Below are positions 1 through 4,209 of a stretch of 6,908 nt of DNA, piece by piece. The stretch is from Clostridia bacterium. Lineage in GTDB: Bacteria > Bacillota_A > Clostridia > Oscillospirales > CAG-272. Position 1 is the first letter of the stretch. Each line of letters opens with the position of its first letter. A model generated the notes under the pieces. It saw nothing but the letters and a program-made list of their open reading frames with translations, was not told where the DNA came from and searched no databases. The position numbers and the translations under genes were made by a program. The stretch spans positions 1 through 6,908 of the forward strand of contig JAGAIH010000022.1 of assembly GCA_017626655.1 (NCBI GenBank), read 5' to 3'.

Positions 1-208
1 CCGCAAAAATCACGTCCCCGAGAAAGAGGGCGATGGCGGAAAGCCCGAATTTGCTTCCCTGTTTGCCCATGGGGGAATCTCCAAAGGAGAGGACCCGCAG
101 AAGGCGGAGTAGGGTGTACCATCCGCCCAGGCCAAAGCCCGCGGCGGCGGCGTAGACGAACAGGAGGGCCAGGGCCCCCTGAGTCTGGTAGAGATCCAGC
201 CCGCTCAT
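1..208 (-). CDS. yabQ: YabQ-type spore cortex membrane protein, N-terminal part (cut by window edge)
   Basis: Only the first 69 codons lie in the window; the gene continues past position 1. The start ATG (208-206) overlaps the yabP stop codon in an ATGA arrangement, so the two are translationally coupled. The visible protein begins MSGLDLYQTQGA. It has a hydrophobic helix at about residues 11-37 (through GFGLGGWYTLLRLLRVL) and a second hydrophobic stretch around 55-69 that ends in FLGDVIF. This matches the start of YabQ: a membrane helix, a basic 'LLR.LR' segment, then a 'D' followed by a hydrophobic helix. In Bacillus subtilis YabQ is a mother-cell membrane protein needed for spore cortex formation. 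The call rests mainly on position directly after yabP plus this weak sequence pattern, because the family is poorly conserved. Confidence 0.8.
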   Translation of the reverse strand, partial: MSGLDLYQTQGALALLFVYAAAAGFGLGGWYTLLRLLRVLSFGDSPMGKQGSKFGLSAIALFLGDVIFA

Positions 209-519
209 GAGCCGAAGAAGCGGCGGAAGCGGGACTTAGCGGGGCGGTCGGAGGGAGGGTCTCGGTCGGGATCCTCGTAAAGAATGCCGTTGAGCTTCCC
301 CGTGACGGCTACGGTGCCGTCCTTGGTGTTGAGGACGTGGATGCGAAGCTCCTCGCCCTCCAGGTTGAGGATGCCGCAGGTGGTGACCAGGCGGATCGTC
401 TCCTCGTCGAAGCTGACCACCTCGGACACACCGCTGACGGTGATCTCACGGCGGTTGCCGATGGAAAGGGCGTGGCCCTTCCCTGCTTCTGTTCCCCGGG
501 GCTGTACCATATCGTTCAT
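205..519 (-). CDS. yabP: Sporulation protein YabP
   Basis: This 104-residue protein matches the YabP/YqfC family. The core 'HALSIGNRREITVSGV' (about residues 16-31) is followed by 'VVSFDEETIRLVTTCGILNLEGEELRIHVLN' and a final beta-rich segment ending in 'GILYED'. The C-terminal tail (about 85-104) is basic and proline-rich. YabP is produced in the mother cell and is required for spore development in some Firmicutes; its biochemical role is not settled. The start at 519 is chosen because a strong AAGGAGG site (532-526) lies six bases upstream; a second Met at codon 4 is too far downstream of it. The gene lies 235 bp after rqcP, an unusually long gap filled by a tandem repeat and a sigma-E-like promoter, and it overlaps yabQ by four bases. 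Confidence 0.93.
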   Translation of the reverse strand: MNDMVQPRGTEAGKGHALSIGNRREITVSGVSEVVSFDEETIRLVTTCGILNLEGEELRIHVLNTKDGTVAVTGKLNGILYEDPDRDPPSDRPAKSRFRRFFGS

Positions 520-549
520 ATCCTGCCTCCTTCGCGGTTGATCCGGTGG

Positions 550-578
550 ATTCTATGCGGAGGCGGGCAGGATTATGA
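550..578 (-). promoter_or_regulatory. Sigma-E-like promoter for yabP-yabQ
   Basis: Read on the minus strand there is TCATAAT (578-572), a 14-base spacer, then CATAGAAT (557-550). The Bacillus sigma-E consensus is roughly (T/G)(A/C)ATATT, 13-15 bases, CATACA.T, so both boxes and the spacing fit closely. Transcription would start near 543, giving a leader of about 24 nt that contains the yabP ribosome-binding site. In B. subtilis yabP and yabQ are transcribed by sigma-E, which supports this assignment. It would let the mother cell express yabP-yabQ independently of the HU promoter. Confidence 0.7.
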
Positions 579-596
579 CGGTATAGCGGGCGGCGG

Positions 597-799
597 GGTC
601 AGGACTCGACTACCTCGTAGAGGGAGGAAGCGGCGTCCTTGCCTGTCGGCCCAGCGGCCTTGGGCTTCTGTCTTGGTCAGGACTCGACCACCTCGTAGAG
701 GGAGGAGGCGGCGTCCTTGCCTGTCGGCCCAGCGGCCTTGGGCTTCTGTCTTGGTCAGGACTCGACTACCTCGTAGAGGGAGGAAGCGGCGTCCTTGCC
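597..799 (-). repeat. 78-bp tandem repeat duplicating the rqcP 3' end (two full copies plus the parental 45 bp)
   Basis: Units start at 599, 677 and 755, giving an exact 78-bp period. Copies 599-676 and 677-754 are complete. The third (755-799) shares only the first 45 bp and is the real end of rqcP. The copies differ at two sites only: 611/689/767 (T/C/T) and 629/707/785 (A/G/A, plus strand). Read on the minus strand, 78 is a multiple of three, so each copy repeats GKDAASSLYEVVES plus a stop codon in the rqcP frame. The two differences are synonymous (Val GTA/GTG, Ala GCT/GCC). The remaining 33 bp of each unit (644-676, 722-754) is absent from the parental copy. It contains GCCCA...TGGGC inverted arms (649-665 and 727-743) able to form a short hairpin. 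Confidence 0.95.
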
Positions 800-1000
800 G
801 ACGGTCTCCTTGACCTCCAGCACGCGGATACGCAGGGTTCTCGCACCGAAGGTAATATCAATGAGGTCGCCGACCTTGACGTCGTAGGACGCTTTGGCGG
901 GGCGGCCGTTGACCGTCACGTGATCGGCGTCGCAGGCATCGTTGGCCACGGTGCGGCGCTTGATGATGCGGCTCACCTTCAGGTACTTATCGAGACGCAT
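755..1000 (-). CDS. rqcP: S4-domain RNA-binding protein RqcP (YabO), ribosome quality control
   Basis: This 81-residue protein is nearly all one S4 RNA-binding domain. The N-terminus MRLDKYLKVSRIIKRRTVA, the 'VTVNGRPAKASYDVKVGD' loop (about 28-45) and the C-terminal 'LEVKETVGKDAASSLYEVV' align by eye with Bacillus subtilis RqcP/YabO. RqcP binds the 50S subunit and peptidyl-tRNA and works with RqcH to add alanine tails to nascent chains on stalled, split ribosomes. The basic SRIIKRR stretch is the expected RNA-contacting region. The start ATG lies one base after the HU stop (TGA-T-ATG), so translation is probably coupled; AAGGAG at 1020-1015 could also act as a ribosome-binding site. The last 14 codons plus stop recur twice downstream in frame, so any stop readthrough would add 26 residues carrying the same C-terminus. 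Confidence 0.93.
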   Translation of the reverse strand: MRLDKYLKVSRIIKRRTVANDACDADHVTVNGRPAKASYDVKVGDLIDITFGARTLRIRVLEVKETVGKDAASSLYEVVES

Positions 1001-1001
1001 A

Positions 1002-1274
1002 TCAGTTCAGGCTCTCCTTGACGGACTTGGCGGACACGAAGGCCAGATACTTGCAAGCGGGGACGGAAACGACCTCACCGGTCTTGGGGTTGCGGCCCTT
1101 TCTCTCGGCGCGCTCGCGGACCTCGAAGGTACCGAAGCCGGACAGCTGGACCTTCTCACCTGCGGACAGGTTCTCAAGGATAGTGGCCTCGATGAGGCTC
1201 CAGGTCTCGGCGACCTGCTTCTGGGACAGCTCGCTCTTCTCGGCGACGGCTTTGATCAGTTGGCTCTTGTTCAT
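1002..1274 (-). CDS. hbs: HU family DNA-binding protein
   Basis: This 90-residue protein is a standard-length HU/IHF-family nucleoid protein that binds and bends DNA as a dimer. The N-terminal helices run MNKSQLIKAVAEK to about residue 38, followed by the signature GFGTFEVRERAERKGRNPKTG (about 46-66). Pro63 in the RNP motif is the residue that intercalates into DNA. The C-terminal end 'VPACKYLAFVSAKSVKESL' fits the last strand and helix, with an unusual Cys74. The reading frame is open further upstream (to 1457), but the start at 1274 is chosen because GGAG (1285-1282) sits seven bases before it and the family begins 'MNK'. It heads the rqcP-yabP-yabQ operon, a common arrangement in Clostridia. 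Confidence 0.97.
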   Translation of the reverse strand: MNKSQLIKAVAEKSELSQKQVAETWSLIEATILENLSAGEKVQLSGFGTFEVRERAERKGRNPKTGEVVSVPACKYLAFVSAKSVKESLN

Positions 1275-1313
1275 GATATGACTCCAATCTTGTGATGTTT
1301 TTTGGGTAGGGAT

Positions 1314-1342
1314 ATTATACCACATTACTGCAAAAAATGCAA
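1314..1342 (-). promoter_or_regulatory. Sigma-A-like promoter for the HU-rqcP operon
   Basis: On the minus strand TTGCAT (1342-1337) is followed by a 17-base spacer and a perfect TATAAT (1319-1314). A TG one base upstream of the -10 box makes it an extended -10 promoter. Transcription should start near 1307, leaving a leader of about 33 nt. Two A-tracts on the same strand (1371-1366 and 1362-1356) lie upstream of the -35 box and resemble a distal UP element, which would suit a highly expressed nucleoid protein. Confidence 0.85.
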
Positions 1343-1454
1343 TACCCCAAAACGATTTTTTTGTGTTTTTTCGGGTCTTTTTCCCGACGGCGAAAAATCC
1401 CCCCTCCGCGCTCTGGAGCTTTCTGTAGAATTCTGTCAAATCCTCTCGGGGCGG

Positions 1455-1462
1455 CATATACT
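1455..1462 (+). promoter_or_regulatory. Candidate -10 box for the Cys-rich gene (sigma class ambiguous)
   Basis: CATATACT at 1455-1462 can be read in two ways. It resembles a sigma-E/sigma-K -10 (CATA...T), but no good -35 box is present at the right spacing. It also contains TATACT, which with CTGTCA (1433-1438) and an 18-base spacer would be a weak sigma-A promoter. Either reading puts the start of transcription near 1469, about 50 nt before the ATG. Confidence 0.35.
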
Positions 1463-1519
1463 GGTATCGAGCGGGGGCTGTTTCGGTCAGCCGCTCAAAT
1501 CCATACGGAGGTATACATC

Positions 1520-2401
1520 ATGTCTGACAACCGTTTTATCCCCTGCGGGATGACCGGGAACGGATGCGGTAAGGGCGGGGAGATTCGCACCGTCTGCGTG
1601 GAGACCAACCGCATTCTGGACTCCTGCCGCGACCGCGACTGCTTCGAGAACGTTCGCGTCTTCCTGACCGACCTGGGCCAGGAGCTGATCGAGCGCACCA
1701 CCCAGGTACGGGTCAAGGACGCCTGCATCGCCTGGACCTACATCGGCATCGACCCCGTTCAGTTCAACCGCGGCTTCTACACCGTCCACATCCGCTTCTA
1801 CGTCAAGCTCATCCTGGAGGCCTGCGTTTGCCCCGGCCGCGCCCAGGAGTTCGACGGCATCGCCGTGCTGGAGAAGCAGGTGGTGCTGTTCGGCGGGGAC
1901 TCCTCGGTGAGCATCTTCCGCTCCAGCTCGGATGGAGCCGGGTTCTGCGCCGAGCCCGAGCCCTGCTACAAGGAGCGCAGTGTCCCCACCGCCGTGGTGG
2001 AGGCCGTAGACCCCATCGTCCTGGGGGTTCGGGTGCTGGAGCCCGTTTGTGGCGAGCCCGTGTGCTGCTGCTGCTGCGCCTGTGACATTCCTCACTCCAT
2101 TGCGGGCTGTCTCTCGGCTCCCCTGTACACCGACGCCCGGGACTGCGACGGTCAGGGCCGCGATGACGGACGCATCCTGGTGGTGTCCCTGGGCATCTTC
2201 TCCCTGGTGCGGCTGGTGCGTCCCGCCCAGTACCTCATCTCCGCCGCCGAATTCATCATTCCCGACAAGGAGTGCGTCTCCGCCTCCCCCGAAAGCCCTT
2301 GCGATCTCTTCCGCACCATGGCCTTCCCCATCGCCGAGTTCTCCCCCGCTCCCATGCCTCTGCCCATCGCTGACCGCAACAAGTGCGGCTGTAACGGGTA
2401 A
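1520..2401 (+). CDS. Cysteine-rich conserved clostridial protein, possibly sporulation-related
   Basis: This is a 293-residue protein of unassigned function with 23 cysteines. They cluster in the N-terminal 41 residues (9, 16, 26, 36, 41), at 102/104, 143/149 and in a striking run of five at 182-186 plus 188 (VCCCCCACD), with a C-terminal CGC at 289-291. The segment ETNRILDSCRDRDCFENVRVFL (about 28-49) looks like the conserved core. Beta-strand-like hydrophobic stretches alternate between the cysteine patches. There is no signal peptide or membrane helix. The start at 1520 is set by GGAGG (1507-1511) eight bases upstream; the frame is open further upstream, but without a ribosome-binding site. 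I recall similar uncharacterised proteins in spore-forming Clostridia. A spore coat or exosporium role through disulfide cross-linking, or metal binding, is inference. It diverges from the HU-rqcP-yabP-yabQ operon and ends at a terminator. Confidence 0.85.
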   Translation: MSDNRFIPCGMTGNGCGKGGEIRTVCVETNRILDSCRDRDCFENVRVFLTDLGQELIERTTQVRVKDACIAWTYIGIDPVQFNRGFYTVHIRFYVKLILEACVCPGRAQEFDGIAVLEKQVVLFGGDSSVSIFRSSSDGAGFCAEPEPCYKERSVPTAVVEAVDPIVLGVRVLEPVCGEPVCCCCCACDIPHSIAGCLSAPLYTDARDCDGQGRDDGRILVVSLGIFSLVRLVRPAQYLISAAEFIIPDKECVSASPESPCDLFRTMAFPIAEFSPAPMPLPIADRNKCGCNG

Positions 2402-2429
2402 AGGGGATCGGATACGGTCATCGTACACA

Positions 2430-2451
2430 GGGCGCACGCATCGGTGCGCCC
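2430..2451. repeat. Small GC-rich palindrome, possible dispersed REP-like repeat
   Basis: Perfect 8-bp arms GGGCGCAC (2430-2437) and GTGCGCCC (2444-2451) flank a six-base loop, and CTACC follows. Palindromes of this 'CAGGGCGCAC...GTGCGCCCCTAC' type look like the short dispersed intergenic repeats found in some gut Clostridia. No T-run follows, so it is not a classic terminator. Only one copy is present in this window. Confidence 0.5.
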
Positions 2452-2533
2452 CTACCGAGAGAGCTCCGACGTAACCTAAAGGATCAGAGTAACTGCCCCG
2501 AACCCACCGCGCGCGCGGGGATCCGACAATCAA

Positions 2534-2569
2534 AAAAACGCCTCCGTACTTCCATACGGGGGCGTTTTT
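2534..2569. terminator. Bidirectional intrinsic terminator
   Basis: A 15-bp stem pairs AAAAACGCCTCCGTA (2534-2548) with TACGGGGGCGTTTTT (2555-2569), with a six-base loop; one T·G wobble is the only irregularity in the plus-strand transcript. It has an A-run on the left and a T-run on the right, so it can stop transcription from both the plus-strand Cys-rich gene and the minus-strand rubredoxin gene. Confidence 0.92.
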
Positions 2570-2635
2570 GGGGATGCCGCGGGGGGTGATCCTCGGGCAT
2601 GGAACCGGGCGAACTTGCTGAAGAATAGTCAAGAA

Positions 2636-2824
2636 TCAACCGTCGTCACGGTCGGAGTAGTCGCCATCGACCTTGTCGAAGTCCTCCTTGGAGGCTCCGC
2701 ACAGGGGGCACACCCAATCAGCGGGCAGGTCCTCAAAATCGGTGCCTTCGTCGATTCCGTTATCGGGATCGCCTACCTCGGGACGGTACTCATAACCGCA
2801 CAGCTCGCAAGCATATACGCTCAT
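2636..2824 (-). CDS. Rubredoxin with acidic C-terminal tail
   Basis: This 62-residue protein carries the two rubredoxin iron-binding knuckles, CELCG (Cys6, Cys9) and CPLCG (Cys39, Cys42). They coordinate one Fe in a Fe(Cys)4 centre. The usual aromatic residues (Tyr4, Tyr11, Tyr13, Trp37) and the '[25 protein letters not shown]' core are present. Rubredoxins are small cytoplasmic electron carriers, often serving oxygen- or peroxide-reducing enzymes in anaerobes. The family is usually about 52-54 residues; here an extra acidic tail (about 50-62, [13 protein letters not shown]) is added. The start is set by AAGGAGG (2838-2832) seven bases upstream, preferred over a TTG-initiated extension. It has its own promoter and a downstream terminator, so it is probably monocistronic. 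Confidence 0.96.
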   Translation of the reverse strand: MSVYACELCGYEYRPEVGDPDNGIDEGTDFEDLPADWVCPLCGASKEDFDKVDGDYSDRDDG

Positions 2825-2899
2825 TCCTCTCCCTCCTTCCACATGGTTATCGTGATTCCCCAAGGGCGTTTTTCAGCCCCTGTGAAATATCCGTAGTAT

Positions 2900-2928
2900 A
2901 TAATATAGCATTCAAGGCGTTTTGTCAA
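2900..2928 (-). promoter_or_regulatory. Sigma-A-like promoter for rubredoxin
   Basis: On the minus strand a perfect TTGACA (2928-2923) is followed by 17 bases and TATTAT (2905-2900). Transcription should start near 2893, giving a leader of about 69 nt. That leader includes a small GGGC/GCCC hairpin possibility (about 2869-2880). The promoter lies between namZ and the rubredoxin gene, so rubredoxin need not depend on namZ transcription. Confidence 0.88.
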
Positions 2929-2976
2929 GAGCTAAAAGTGTTTTTTTATGAAATTTTCTTGATTAGACAAATTCCG

Positions 2977-4110
2977 TCAGGAGTACATGCGGTATTTTTC
3001 AACATTTTCACAGAACCGCTCGGTCCCCTCTCGCGCTTGCCTCATAACCGCCGCGGGGTCGAAGTCGTCGGCCAGAATATCCTGCCCGATCCGCAGGGCC
3101 AGGCCCCCCCGCTTGATCGTAAATTCGGGGTATCTCTTGAAGTGGCGGAGCATATGGAGCATGGTCTCGAAGGGACGGTAGGCGTCGCGGTCGGTGATGT
3201 GCAGCTCCACGCCGCGGCAGGTCTCCTTCTCGTGCTTATTGAACATGGGGGTGAAGACCAGGGGGCGGAAGATGACCCCGGGGAGGGAGAGGGCGTTCAT
3301 GTCGCGGACAAGGGCCTTCTCGTCCACGAAGGGAGCGCCCAGCCAGTCGAAGGGCCGGGTGGTTCCCCGTCCCTCGGAGAGGTTGGTGGCCTCGTAGACG
3401 CAGGAACCGATGTAGTTGATGGCGGAGTTGACCGTGGGAATGTTGGGGGAGGGATTGACCCAGAGGAGGTCGGTCTCGTCGTAGTACATACAGGGCCGCC
3501 AGCCCTCGCAGGGGAGAACGTGAAGCTCACAGCTGATGCCCTTCTCGGTGTTGATGTAGCGGGCGTATTCCCCTACGGTGAGGGCGTAGCGGGTGGGAAC
3601 CGCGTACTCCCCCACAAAGGAGGAATGGCGGTTCTCGTCCAGGATCAGGCCCTCACAGATGCGGTTTCCGATGGGGTTGGGGCGGTCCAACACCAGGACG
3701 GGCTTTCCCGCGGCCTTGGCGGCCCGCATGAGCTGGGAGAGGTTACAGATATAGGTATAGAACCGCGCGCCCACGTCCTGGATGTCGTAGACCGCCAGGT
3801 CCACCTCACGGAGCAGCTCGGTGAGGCGGTCGGTGCCGCGCAGGGCGGTGATATCGAAAAGGCGCGCCCCTGTTTCGGGGTGGAGGACTCCCTCCTCCTT
3901 GGAGAACCCGCCGTCCTGCATAGCCGAGGCCAGGCCGTGCTCGGGGGCGAAAAGGAGGCGGAGGTCGCTCAGCCCGGCGAGGATCTCATAGGTGAGGATG
4001 CCCTGCTTGGTGATGCCCGAGGCGGCGGTGAGGAGGGCGGTCCTTCTGCCGCTGACGAGGGTCTTCAGGTCGCTTGCGCGGTCGATGCCGCAGAGGACGG
4101 TGTGCTTCAT
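2977..4110 (-). CDS. namZ: DUF1343 / NamZ-type exo-beta-N-acetylmuramidase (GH171)
   Basis: This 377-residue protein carries the hallmark motifs of the DUF1343/YbbC family: FAPEHGL (54-60), YDIQDVGARFYTY (108-120), LDRPNP (141-146), WVNPSPNIPT (217-226), ATNLSEGRGTTRPF (241-254) and CRGVELHITD (298-307). The characterised member, Bacillus subtilis NamZ, removes non-reducing-end N-acetylmuramic acid from peptidoglycan fragments during wall recycling. Glu55, His57 and Glu246 are conserved candidates for the active site. Unlike the secreted Bacillus enzyme, this one starts MKHTVLCGIDRAS with no signal peptide, so it is predicted to act in the cytoplasm on imported fragments. The start at 4110 is supported by AAAGGAA (4122-4116); the longer open frame upstream overlaps the divergent flippase and is a shadow. 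No clear terminator follows before the rubredoxin promoter. Confidence 0.93.
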   Translation of the reverse strand: MKHTVLCGIDRASDLKTLVSGRRTALLTAASGITKQGILTYEILAGLSDLRLLFAPEHGLASAMQDGGFSKEEGVLHPETGARLFDITALRGTDRLTELLREVDLAVYDIQDVGARFYTYICNLSQLMRAAKAAGKPVLVLDRPNPIGNRICEGLILDENRHSSFVGEYAVPTRYALTVGEYARYINTEKGISCELHVLPCEGWRPCMYYDETDLLWVNPSPNIPTVNSAINYIGSCVYEATNLSEGRGTTRPFDWLGAPFVDEKALVRDMNALSLPGVIFRPLVFTPMFNKHEKETCRGVELHITDRDAYRPFETMLHMLRHFKRYPEFTIKRGGLALRIGQDILADDFDPAAVMRQAREGTERFCENVEKYRMYS

Positions 4111-4163
4111 GGCGGTTCCTTTCTGTGTCGGGTGGGGTATATTTGCGGGGGCGCGGTCATAGG

Positions 4164-4183
4164 TTGTACCGAAAACGGGACAA
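4164..4183. promoter_or_regulatory. Imperfect palindrome in the namZ/flippase divergent gap, possible operator
   Basis: The arms TTGTACCG (4164-4171) and CGGGACAA (4176-4183) are inverted repeats with one mismatch around an AAAA centre. It lies within the 99-bp gap between the two divergent starts, 27 bp before the flippase ATG. Size and location suit a dimeric repressor site that could control both genes. I found no convincing sigma-A promoter for either gene, so the assignment is tentative. Confidence 0.35.
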
Positions 4184-4209
4184 ACTCTCTTGCGCGAAAG
4201 GATGATGCT

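Larger units (their letters stand above)
1275..1519. other. Divergent intergenic region between HU and the Cys-rich gene
   Basis: This 245-bp gap holds the HU promoter on the left and a candidate promoter for the Cys-rich gene on the right. In the middle are T-tracts (1356-1362, 1366-1371) and a weak hairpin, TCGGG/CCCGA. Neither strand has a T-run immediately 3' of that hairpin, so it is probably not a terminator. I see no further small gene. Confidence 0.6.
2402..2635. other. Convergent intergenic region between the Cys-rich gene and rubredoxin
   Basis: This 234-bp non-coding gap contains the palindrome at 2430-2451, a 12-bp alternating CG palindrome (CCGCGCGCGCGG, 2507-2518) and the bidirectional terminator at 2534-2569. 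I found no convincing small gene in it. Confidence 0.6.

Noticed and set aside
599..799. CRISPR array
   Set aside because: Spacers between units are identical rather than unique, the unit is 78 bp, and the repeat is part of the rqcP coding end.
337..813. Plus-strand open frame with a repeated Arg-rich peptide (RTRLPRRGRKRRPC-like)
   Set aside because: It is antisense to rqcP, the 78-bp repeats and yabP. Its periodicity comes only from the tandem repeat, and no ribosome-binding site precedes it.
1371..1399. TCGGG/CCCGA hairpin as a terminator
   Set aside because: The stem is only five base pairs and neither strand has a T-run immediately after it.
1275..1457. Extended HU start giving 151 residues
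   Set aside because: It would run through the HU promoter; HU proteins are about 90 residues, and GGAG precedes the start at 1274.
1487..2632. Long minus-strand frame of 381 codons opposite the Cys-rich gene
   Set aside because: Its Gly/Ala/Val/His-rich low-complexity translation is typical of antisense frames in GC-rich genes. The plus-strand gene has the ribosome-binding site and sensible codon use.
2825..2863. TTG-initiated extension of rubredoxin by 13 residues
   Set aside because: The ATG at 2824 has an ideal AAGGAGG site and begins where rubredoxins normally do.
2938..2976. namZ terminator in the A/T-rich stretch before the rubredoxin promoter
   Set aside because: No stem-loop could be found there, so a terminator cannot be supported.
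2938..4209. Long N-terminal extension of the flippase frame
   Set aside because: The frame is open only because it runs antisense to GC-rich namZ. The protein family begins near MQTRSIP at 4210, where a ribosome-binding site sits.
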